Source of the DNA: Thunnus maccoyii
Lineage: Eukaryota; Chordata; Actinopteri; Scombriformes; Scombridae
Assembly (NCBI RefSeq): GCF_910596095.1
Contig: NC_056538.1
Coordinates: forward strand, 31,888,094 to 31,952,093
DNA: 64,000 nt
Reading direction: 5' to 3'
Part shown: piece after piece, positions 28,085 to 38,879 of the stretch
Layout: every line of letters begins with the position of its first letter
How positions within the stretch are numbered: the stretch's first letter is position 1
The notes under the pieces: model-generated
What the model saw: the letters and a program-made list of their open reading frames with translations, nothing else
Database searches by the model: none
What the model was told of the DNA's origin: nothing
Program-made: the position numbers and the translations under genes

Positions 28085-28230
28085 CTGAAAAACAAGCCGC
28101 TGGTTGTTCGGTGATGGTCCTCTTCTCCTCCCTGGTCCACAGCAGAAACAACACTGATGCTCTGCTATCTCTCTCTCCCGCTGCCTATTTACCTCTCTCT
28201 CCCTCTCTCTCCCGCTGCCTCTCTACCTCT
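28085..28230 (-). promoter_or_regulatory. clip3: Possible clip3 5' untranslated exon and promoter
   Basis: The first coding exon of clip3 begins at an acceptor (CAG before 22182), with 23 nt of leader before the ATG, so at least one upstream non-coding exon must exist. On the minus strand there is a good donor, TTTTTCAG followed by GTAAAA, with the exon edge at 28085. It is preceded by a purine-rich (GAGA) stretch. An AT-rich TTAAAATAG motif lies near 28,258-28,268 and a TGACGC-like half-CRE near 28,283. The upstream boundary (28230) is a guess. This is inference from position and splice signal only; other donors in the 22-28 kb interval are possible. Confidence 0.35.
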
Positions 28231-28554
28231 CTCTACCTCTCTCTCTCCCCTCCTCTCTATTTTAATTCAATTCCACATATCAGCGTGACGCACTGACTTT
28301 AAAATGATGCCAAAAAAAGATCGACTGCAGATGGTAAATAAATACATTGATAGGCTTGTTCAAAAATACGAATTTATTGTGAGAAAGAATTAATAATTAC
28401 AAAATGTCTTTACAACGTCAATGTACACAACGTCAAGTTTAGGTTACCAAAATCTGAAAAAATGTGTGAATTTCAAAGTTATGAAGATGCCTTTTTCAGG
28501 GATCAAGTAATGGATTAACAATTCATAGTCTTTCTGCAGCAATGGAAGTAAATT

Positions 28555-29033
28555 AAGTCAAGTGAAGTCAATTTTATTTGTATTGCCCAGTATCACAAAT
28601 CACACATTTGCCTAAATGAGTCTAAACAGTCTGTAGAGCAACATAACACCTCGAAGAAACCTCAGGAAGAGCAACAGAGGAAGATCCTCTCCCAGGATGG
28701 AAAGAAGGGCAATAAATGTGTGTGCAGAATATAACAAGAAAAACAAATTGTAGAAATACAGCATGGACAACATGATGGCAAAATATTATATAATGGATTA
28801 TAATGGATTTATAATATATATATATGAAGAATGTGATCAAGAAGAGGCAGAGAAGCTTCCAGGTGCCGCCAAAACAGAATAGGATCTGAGTCATGTGACC
28901 TCCATCACCATGGAGATCTGGGAAGAGGATAGACTACACATACACAGAGGGGATCACACCATTCACACACACAGAAGAGAAGAGACAAGAAACCACTCAC
29001 ACAGGGGAGAGAGAGACAGGATATGATTCACAC

Positions 29034-29077
<44 letters not shown>

Positions 29078-29450
29078 ATCATTAATACAGGAGAAAGAGA
29101 GACAGGATATGATTCACACAGGAGAGAGAGGGAGGACATCATTGACACAGGAGAGAGAGAGGACATCATTCATACAGGAAGAGAGAGAGAGAGAGAGGAC
29201 ATCATTCATACAGGAGAGAGAGAGAGGACATCATTCACACAGGAGAGAGAGACAGGATATGATTCACACAGGAGAGAGAGAGACAGGACATGATTCACAC
29301 AGGAGAGAGAGGGAGGACATCATTGACACAGGAGAGAGAGAGGACATCATTCATACAGGAAGAGAGAGAGAGAGAGAGGACATCATTCATACAGGAGAGA
29401 GAGAGAGGACATCATTCACACAGGAGAGAGAGACAGGATATGATTCACAC

Positions 29451-29504
<54 letters not shown>

Positions 29505-31270
29505 ATCATTAATACAGGAGAAAGAGAGACAGGATATGATTCACACAGGAGAGAGAGGGAGGACATCATTGACACAGGAGAAAGAGAGGACATCATTCAC
29601 AAAGGGAGAGAGAGAGAGAGAGGACATCATTAACACAGGAGAGAGAGACAGGATATGATTCACACAGGAGAGAGAGAGACAGGACATGATTCACACAGGA
29701 GAGAGAGGGAGGACATCATTGACACAGGAGAGAGAGAGGACATCATTCATACAGGAAGAGAGAGAGAGAGAGAGGACATCATTCATACAGGAGAGAGAGA
29801 GAGGACATCATTCACACAGGAGAGAGAGACAGGATATGATTCACACAGGAGAGAGAGAGACAGGACATGATTCACACAGGAGAGAGAGGGAGGACATCAT
29901 TGACACAGGAGAGAGAGAGAGGACATCATTCATACAGGAAGAGAGAGAGAGAGAGAGGACATCATTCATACAGGAGAGAGAGGACATCATTCACACAGGA
30001 GAGAGAGAGAGGACATGATTCACACAGGAGAGAGAGAGAGGACATCATTCACACAGGAGAGAGAGAGAGGACATCATTCACACAAGAGAGAGAGAGAGAG
30101 GGCATGATTCACATAGGAGAGAGAGAGAGGGCATCATTCACACAGGAGAGAGAGGGGACATCATTCACACAGGAGAGAGAGAGAGAGGACATCATTCACA
30201 CAGGAGAGAGAGAGAGAGGACATTATTCACACAGGAGAGAGAGAGACAGGACATCATTCATACAGGAGAGAGAGAGAGGACATCATTCACACAGGAGAGA
30301 GAGAGAGGACATCATTCACACAGGGAGAGACAGAGAGACATGGGGTGAGGCTGAAACTACTGCAGGATGAGGAACCAGATCCAAAACCTTTGAAAATGGC
30401 ACCGACAGCCAGCGAAGCAGAGCAGTTCCAGGATGAGACGCCTGAGAGAAAAGAGAGAACAAGGAGGAGAAAATAGAGAGAGGGAGGGAGAAAAGAGAGA
30501 GGGGAAGGCATACAGCTAGGATGCTCATATGCTTGTGGACAACAAACAGGTTAGAGAGATGCAATGGTTATCAGAATAGCTGCAATAATCAATAATCTCG
30601 TCGGCAGAGCTTGATAAACTCATTGAGACCGAGACTGACCTTCCGTACAGTACAAGGTCATGAAGTAATCAGTTAAAGGCAACTAAATGAAGGATAAGGT
30701 TAAAAGTCAAGTTTCAAGTTTAGATTTAAAGGACTCAACAGACTCAGATTGTCTGACATCAGCAGGGAGATTATTCCATGAGAACGGGGCCTGATAGGAA
30801 AAGGCCCTGCTGACTTCTTTTTAACTTTGGGGACACAACAGGAGCCCTGTATTTTGAGAGTGGAGAGCTTAAGATGGAATATAAGATTTAAGGAGATCAG
30901 ACAGGTCTGACGGGGCCTTTTTAGGATTATTTAGGATTTTATAAGTCAGCAGAAACACGGATAGGAGGCCAATGAAGGGGAGGCTAGAACTGGTGTAATA
31001 CGGTCACATTTTCTTTAGTTAAGATTCTAGCTGCAGCATTTTGAACCATCTGAGGACTTTTAGTACTAGCACGTGTCAGACCTGAATACAGAACTTTACA
31101 GTAATCAAGTCTGGATGAAACAAAGGTGTATATTAGTGCCTCTGCATCAGCCGTGGGCAGGAAACTTTTAGCTCTGCTGTTGCGTGAGTGAAAAAAGGCA
31201 GTCTTTGATGTGCTAATTAAAAGAGAGGCTGGGATCAAGTGTAACACCAAGATTCTTGGCTGTTACAAAT
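28555..31270. repeat. Teleost dispersed repeat, copy 2, with expanded internal minisatellite
   Basis: The left part (AAGTCAATTTTATTTGTATT, then GAAACCTCAGGAAGAGCAAC) matches the repeat at 26,896. The right part (TTCCATGAGAACGGGGCC, then GCAGCATTTTGAACCATCTG) is also typical of fish repeats. On the minus strand 31,250-30,984 encodes a decayed LINE-like fragment (YTFVSSRLDYCKVLYSGL, MVQNAAARILT). I read the whole as one composite element split by the 28,975-30,335 array. Confidence 0.6.
28975..30335. repeat. GAGA-type minisatellite, 1.36 kb
   Basis: Units of about 25-35 bp, each made of a short core (GACATCATTCACACAG, with variants ATTGACACAG and ATTCATACAG) plus a variable GA run. Higher-order blocks of about 180 bp recur (compare 29,100-29,280, 29,290-29,450 and 29,690-29,860). 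It is open in several frames only because of composition. Confidence 0.95.
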
Positions 31271-31289
31271 GAAGCCTTGAAAGATGCAA

Positions 31290-31860
31290 ACAATTCCTAC
31301 AGGTGATTACTTACAAACTGTCTGTCTGTATAAAAGCATGGAGGAGGAAGTGTGATGGTCTGGGGATCTCTGTCTATCCTCTGGTCTACACCTGGCTGGT
31401 CAGGAGTTCGTCCTCCAGCAAGTTAATGACCTAAAACAAACCTCCAGGCTGTCAGAAGCACTTTAGAAGACAACAAGTAGATGATAGGCTGCAAATCATG
31501 GAACCAGTACAGTCATCGAGCTGGTTGGGATAACCTGGGCAGAAGGGTGAAAGCAAAGCAACCTGACAGAACAACACAGAACGTCTGCAACAGTGTTGGA
31601 AGAACTTTATGAACAATATTTGATTTCCATTGTAGGAAGAATGTGTGTTCGGCTGCTGTATCTGCAAAAGCTGGTTTCTTTGATGACTTAAAAATACTTA
31701 TTAAATTCTGTTAAACAAAAAGAATCCACCATTATTTATCTCCAATTATTTATTTGTCCTATTCTTTAATTTCAGAGTGCAACGAAACATTAAACTATGT
31801 CAATTTCAATTAAACCAGGAAAAATGGAGGTGTTCTGAAACTTTGGACAGGTAATGATAT
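31290..31860 (+). pseudogene. Decayed Tc1/mariner-like transposon (transposase 3' part)
   Basis: In shifting frames the plus strand gives SVMVWGS (near 31,350), LQQVNDLKQTSRLSEAL (near 31,415), WDNLGRRVKAKQP (near 31,527) and KNVCSAAVSAKAGFFDD (near 31,637). This is the order and wording of Tc1-like fish transposases. GGAGGTGTTCTGAAACTTTG near 31,828 resembles the usual right terminal repeat. The 5' half and left end are missing and stops interrupt the frame. Confidence 0.75.
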
Positions 31861-33429
31861 GAAAAGTCATTTCATTTTCCCAGAGTGTCATCACTTTTCA
31901 AAAATGTCCTAATCCCATCTTTAATGACTTATATATCCTTTAGGACATAACAGAAACAGTATCTGTCAGATGAATGAGGAGTCTCCTCTCTTCAAATATG
32001 TTTTAATGAAAAAAAGAAATATAACATCCTGACATTGGAGGGACATCTATCTATCTATCTAGGAAAAAAGAAAAAAATACATATAAATTAAAAAGGTGGT
32101 AAAAGCAGAGAATTTTTTTTTTTTTTTAATTGTAATTTGTTTATTTGATTAAGAAGATTTGAGGTTTGTTGTGTTTTGGTCTTTTTAGTATTATAACAGA
32201 ATCTTCAAGACTCTCAATCATTGACTGTAGATCAGGGATCAGCAACTAGGATCAGCCATGGGCCAGTTTTTTAAGGATTTTCCATTAGAGGGCCATTAAG
32301 TGGCGCAGTGGAAAGACAGGCCTATAAGTTTTATTTATTTATGACTCTGTTTAGGGCTGTATCTGCAGCAGATGTCATTTTCCTGAACAGTTACAGCTTA
32401 TTTTAATACTCATTTGCTAAAAAATAATAAAAAAAAGACTCATACATGAATATATATTCTGTTGTACTTTGAGACTAGAGACATGTTTTATTGTTGTCCA
32501 CACACAGCGGCCTGCTTCATTCATTGTTGGCTGAAAGTACTGTTGTTGTTGTTGTTGTTGTTGTTGTTGTCTTAGAAAAAAAATGGCATCAACACACCAT
32601 TTCTGTTCAACTGCCACCTACTTGTGTGCATGAAAAATAAATATGTGATGGTTGAATATGGGCTAAAGCTGTGTAATTAAAACAAAATTGTGAATCCACA
32701 CATTAAAATTTCATGTTGCGTAGGTTTTTTAGACTTCGCTTCTTACGCTTCTCCTCCTGTAGGGACAGTATAGAAGTAACATATTCTTTGGGATTTACAG
32801 GAGCCTTGTGTTTATTTTAACCTTTTAACTTAACTTCAGCTTTCATCAGGAGGCCTTTATCTGCCTACCGAAAGATCCACTCTCCATACATGCCCTATAC
32901 CAAACATTTCACTATTTGCCAACTGCCAATACACCTCAAGAAGAAGAAGAAGCTACATCTTTAGACATCAATATTAAACTTTCGATATCAGAGGGAAAGG
33001 GCATTATGTGGAAGAACATCAATAAAGACTGGCAACAGCACTGAAGTCAATCAAAATAGAGAAACAGGGGAGGAAACAGAAAAGAGGAGGTAATAATAAC
33101 TAGATTAGGAACAGGACTCAGCAATCTATGATCCATGATGGAGGAAAGGTTGGGGCTAACAGAAGCAGGATTAAAGAACATACTGGAGTGTGGTGATGGT
33201 GGACAGGACAGAGGAGAACAGGGCTGATGGGGAAAAAAAGTGGGACAATCCAGAAACTGCAGGAGTTAACTGGAACCAGTAGATGGCAGTATTAAGACAA
33301 TGTAGAAAAAAAGAAGACGAAGAAGAAGAAGAAGCTGCATCTTGCCGCGATATTTCAGCTGCTGTGAGAACTCAGCCACGACTCACACTAGCTTAAAGTA
33401 CAGTTTGTATGTTTGCGTGTTTTCAGATT
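31861..33429. other. Intergenic DNA between the Tc1 remnant and clns1a
   Basis: AT-rich, with fragments typical of fish DNA-transposon remnants (GATCAGCAACTAGGATCAGCC, then GGGCCAG, near 32,233) and AAGAAG runs at 32,938 and 33,315. No gene seen. Confidence 0.5.
32537..32571. repeat. (GTT)n microsatellite
   Basis: About 11 GTT units. The glutamine run in the antisense frame is a composition artefact. Confidence 0.9.
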
Positions 33430-33658
33430 TTGACACCTTCCTGTGTTCACCCTCCCGAGCGGCTCAACCCGGTCGTGTTAATCCCGGAGAAGGCGCACGC
33501 AGCCCGGCTCGCAGTTTATCCGCCTCCAGCTGTCTGCCGGGTGAAAATCAGCGGGCTTTGTGTCAGAAACACGCCTTGTTGTTGTTGACCAGCGCAGTCT
33601 GCTGCTGTCTTATCTTCTCTCCCGCCGCCTCATCCTCAGCGGGTCCGCACAGGAAACG
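33430..33658 (+). promoter_or_regulatory. clns1a: clns1a promoter-proximal GC-rich region and 5' UTR
   Basis: The 230 bp before the clns1a ATG are GC- and CpG-enriched (GAGCGGC, CCGGTCG, GCGCACGC, CCCGGCTCG) against an AT-rich background, and no TATA box is evident. This fits a CpG-type housekeeping promoter whose 5' UTR runs directly into the coding exon. The transcription start is not determinable from sequence alone. Upstream of 33,430 is repeat-derived DNA. Confidence 0.5.
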
Positions 33659-36055
33659 ATGGTTTTGCTGAAAAACCTCCATCCTCCCACCGAGGGAGTG
33701 CGGCACGAACAAGCCGAGACCACGGCGGTGCTAGACGGCCAGAGGCTTGGCTGCGGCACGCTGTACGTCGCCGAAACGTAAGTGATGCACCTGTGGCGCA
33801 TGTTTTTCTCTTTAAACCGCCTGTTTCAGCGTTAAATCGGTGTTTAATCTGAGGTGTGATCAGTGTTTAAAGCAGATTTTATATTAATTTACACAAAAAT
33901 CCAGTATAGGAAGTTTAATAACAGAAACACGCTTCACAACACCAGCACTCCTCATGCGGAGCACTTCCGGTGTTACAGTGTGTTTGGTGACCCTTCAGAT
34001 TCTGTGACCTGCAGTGTTGGAGGTACTCAGATCTTTTACTGAGGTATCAGTAGCACAATGTAAATAAACTTAATTACAATTAAAAATCCTGCATTGAACA
34101 TCCTACTCAAGTATATAAGCATTAACAGCTAAATTTACTCAAATTACTCGATTTTCTGCAAAACTAGTATTTAATCTGATGGGTCACTACATGCAGTGTA
34201 AACATTGGAAATTGATTAAAGATCCCCTCCAGACATGTTTAAAGATGTATATAAACACTCTACTTTGAATAAGTGTGTGTCTGATATGTTTTTTTTGTTT
34301 TGTTTTGTTTATTAAAATCACATCTGCTCCTTCTCCCTCCTTAAAAATTCCAGATTCTCTGAATATGCAAATATATTTAATTTCAGAAGTTTAACAGCTG
34401 GACACCAGATGTCTCCTTTACTTCACTATAAAGTTCATTGACTGCAAACTAATTGTAGGATCATTTACTTAAAGTCTCCCTCCGCTCAAAAATATGTCTT
34501 CTTGTTCCTTCATTTGGATGTTTGAGCATCACTGTGCAGAGTTTTGTTTTTAATATTCATCTGCTGGGGGAGGAAAGTTTTTTTTTTAATCCTGGTCCAA
34601 TATTCAGTTTACACAAGTGTGATGTTGAAACTTGAAGCCTCCAGAGTACAAACACTGATAATGGACTTTACTCTGAAGGCGGAAACATCTGATGTCCAGC
34701 AGGAAAACTTTTTAAAAGAAATATATTTACAGATTCAGAGATTCAGGTTATTTAATGAGGAAGAAGGAGGAGATTTAATTTTAAGGATTTTAATGTGATA
34801 ATTAGATTTCCTTTGTGGGAAAACATATCAGACAGACATTATTGTTCCAACTAGAGTAATTTTATTTGTCTTCAGACATGTATGGAGTGGATCTTTTAAG
34901 TTTAAAAACAAAGAATTTGTCACGAAAAAAGTCAGATAAGAATCCCATAATCAAAATTCATCACTACATGTATCCAACAAGACAAACTATTAATGAAATA
35001 TTGAAATTACATCCCTGAATCTTATGGATTAAGATATTGGTGAAATATCGGTGCAGAACTGTACTAAACCTGCTGTATTCATGTGGCGTTGGTCAACCAA
35101 TTAATCAATTAAGTGGTAAATCCTTTTTCTGATAATTGATTAATTGTTTCAGTGTTTTTCAAGCAAAAATGCCAAATATTTACTGCTTCCACTTTCTGAA
35201 ATATGTGGATTTGATGCTTTTATAGACGATAGACTGAAGATTTCCTCTTGTGATCTGGAAAAATATATTTTCACCAGTTTATGACATTATATAGCTAAAC
35301 TGAGTAATCGAATGAAAGAGAAAATAATCAAATTTGTCTGAATAACACTGGATATCTGTTCTGTCAGGATTTACTTGCAGGTCCAAAACTTGGGACAAAC
35401 TGTCCAAATCTTCCACATTCTTAGAAAAAAATGTTCAAATCTTGCTTTGCATACCTGGAAAAGTATCCAATAATTATTAAATATTAAACTTTTGTGAGGG
35501 TTTTACTGGACCAGCAGCCTCGTCATCATCATCATCATCTCTCCCTGTGCATGTTTCCTCTAACAGTGTAACACTCTTTTTTTTAACTGACAGACGCTTG
35601 TCGTGGTTCGACGGCTCAGGTTTGGGTTTCTCTCTGGAGTATCCGACCATCGGCCTGCACGCCATCTCCAGAGACGTCGGCGCTTATCCACAGGAACACC
35701 TGTACGTCATGGTCAACGGCAAACTCAGCGGTGAGGAGAAACTCCAAATATAAAACATATTCAACCATCTATTGATGAGTTTTTACTGTAAATCTATGAG
35801 GCTGCACAAAGTCAGAGTCGGTATTTTTCCTGGTTTCTGTCAGTAAAACAAGGGAAGCTTTGTTTCGTCTTCATCTGAACACATCCTCGTTTATTCTTCG
35901 GTGTCATGAGCGAGTGTGTGTGTGTGTGCGTGTGTGCGGAGGCGGGACATAGTTTAGCTGAAATTTTGCATCTTTTCCCTCCTCACAGATGAAAACGAGG
36001 CCGAAATGGCAGAAAAAGCTGACGAAGAAGAAGAAGGCGGCGACGAAAGCAGCAG

Positions 36056-36086
<31 letters not shown>

Positions 36087-38823
36087 GGAGTGATCTCAGA
36101 GATTCGATTCGTGCCCAGTGACAAGGCAGCATGTGAGTGACTCAGTTCATCAGAAGACTGTTGACGGACAAAACAGAGGAGAGATAATTACAGAGCGACG
36201 TGTCCTCGTATTTCAAATAATTTAATTCAGAGTCTGAAACAGGAAGTAGCCTGAAGACGTGTGAATAAATCAGTTAACGCTGCTGAACATCTGACTGCTG
36301 AAAATAGTCCCATAAACACATGCAGCTTTTATTCCTGTTGGTGTGAGAGCCACAGATGGAGGAAGGAAGTCAAAGTGTTGAGAAACAAACATCATGGGAT
36401 TTGTGGACAATAAGAGTCGACACACGTTTCTGCAGCAGCAGCAGCGTAGTAAAAGTGAAATAAAGTCAGTTTACAGAGAATTTTAGAGGTCATTTAGAAG
36501 CAAAAATATATGTAACACAGAAAAACTGATATAGTTACTGAGATTACACTGGTGATTACAGACCACACTGCCTCTAGTGTTGTATCTTATTGTGTGTGTG
36601 CGTGTGCGTGTGTGACGTGCAGTGGAGTCCATGTTCTCAGCGATGTGTGAGTGTCAGGCGCTGCATCCCGACCCAGAGGACGACGACTCCGACAACGACT
36701 TCGAAGGAGAGGAGTACGACGTGGAGGAAGCCGGTGAGGACAAACACACACACACACACACATAAACTCACACACATAAACTCACACACATAAACTCACA
36801 CAAAATACACACAAACACACACACACGTTATCTGTCTACAGGAAGTCAATTTTAGTTATCTTAGTAAATCTTAACTTCCAAATCTGTTCAATGAAATTCA
36901 GTTATGATAGAAACACACTGATGATCCAAAATAAATGTACAATATCAGAAACACCATCATTTGTTTTGGGTTTAGAAACATCTTGATAAGATGTCAAAGT
37001 TGCAGTGATGTTGTTTATCTCGCTGCTTTAAATTGTAACATTTTTTGTGATATATATATAATCATATATGCAATGAACTGAATGTTAAATGACTCATTTC
37101 TTTCTTCTTTCTGTCTGTTTGAACATCTCTCCTGGTTGTCTGGACTTGCTGTTTACAGAAGCAGGTAAGATTCCCAACATTCATCACTGCACATTTACTG
37201 AGCTGAACACCTTCTACACAAACCTGTAGACGTACCAGGACGGGTGCCTCATCATACTGACACTTTTTACTTTTTACGAGTAGAGAGAAAATTGTGTCTG
37301 TCACACCGAGTAACAAATGTCTCGCCGTAGCACTGAATGCATCTCCAGATTCTTTGGCATCTTGTTTCACAGTGATAAATAGAGAGTAACACTGATGTAA
37401 AACAATATATGTAGTTAAAAAAACTGTGTTGAAGTCAAATACACAATACTGCAAGCTGCAACGATTAATGATTAGTTGATTGAAAGAAGATTAATTATCA
37501 TTTTAATTAAAATAATTTATGCTGTTATTCATCATCTGTGATAAAAGTCAGAGAAATAAAAAGTGTTAAAATCCTGGTACAACACAAAGCGTCTCTGCTG
37601 TTGAAGAATCGATCACACTGGACGGTCAGAGGAGGTCGAAACAGCATCTGGTTCAAAACTAGTTTAGCCGACTAACATTTAAAACCCGGAGCTGAGAGCT
37701 CGCAGCAGTCGCTCTGCGTCTCGCTGTCCATCCATCATTACTGAATAACACCGTTTCCACCACTGATGTTTATGTCATTTTGAGACAAGTATCTGTAAAA
37801 GTTTCCAGCCTGTCGCTCTGCATCACTCTGTGTTTAATGACGTGGTTTAAAAAGGACAAAATGATTCAAATCATCAACATATTTAGATCAGGAGTTCTCA
37901 ACTGGTCTCACCCTGGGACCCACATCTTCCCACCATCATTATGTCACAAAGAATTCAAAGCAAGCAAATTTATTTTTCAAAAATATCCTTCGAAAACACA
38001 CGTGTCATTTTTTTTTTAACATAAATACATATATTTACATGCACAAAGTGAATTTCAGAGCACATTATTAAGAAACTGAGGAGGACCATGACAACTGCAT
38101 GTTCACTAAAATAAATATTAAAACCGCACAGAATAAATAAGGCCACAAAATAAGAGTCATGAACAGTCAAGTACCTTAAACCTGTACATGCAAAAAAAAA
38201 AATTCTACCTTTTTAAATTATTTTATACCATCTTAAATAATTTATGCCTTTGGATGGTTTCATACTCTCAGTTGCAAACACTTCACTACATATGACACAC
38301 TGAGGTTATTGTCCCTTTTTATCCTCAGTGTATGAAAATCCACGTTTTAAATACTCCGGGTCATACTTGCACTTCGCCATCTTGCCTCCAAACATCAACA
38401 CAAACTTAGTTACCATGGCTACGGCACAAGACTGCTGCCTGACGCATGCCTGTCAAAAAAATATTTTCTTTTTTCAAAATAAAAGACCAACATCAGATGC
38501 ACATTAAATATTATTTATTTCTGACCAGCTGTCTGCGAGGGCAGCCTGGTGTTGACAGTGTGGGTTGTTGAGTTCAGAGTCTTTATTAAGATGCTCATCG
38601 CTGCCGTTGGATTCACCATCTCTCTCCTCCGTCACGCAGAACACGGTCACGCCGACATCCCGACCTTCTACACCTGTGACGAGGGTCTGTCGGCGCTGAC
38701 GCAGGAGGGCCAGGCCACGCTGGAGAGGCTGGAGGGGATGTTAGCCCAGAGCGTCGCTCAGCAGTACCACATGGCCGGAGTCCGAACCGAAGAGACCAAC
38801 GCCGACTTTGAAGGTTTGAGTCT

Positions 38824-38879
<56 letters not shown>

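Noticed and set aside
28975..30335. Regular short cores separated by variable spacers, superficially CRISPR-like; also long open frames
   Set aside because: The spacers are GA runs of low complexity, the context is vertebrate nuclear DNA, and the frames are open on several phases only because of composition. It is a minisatellite.
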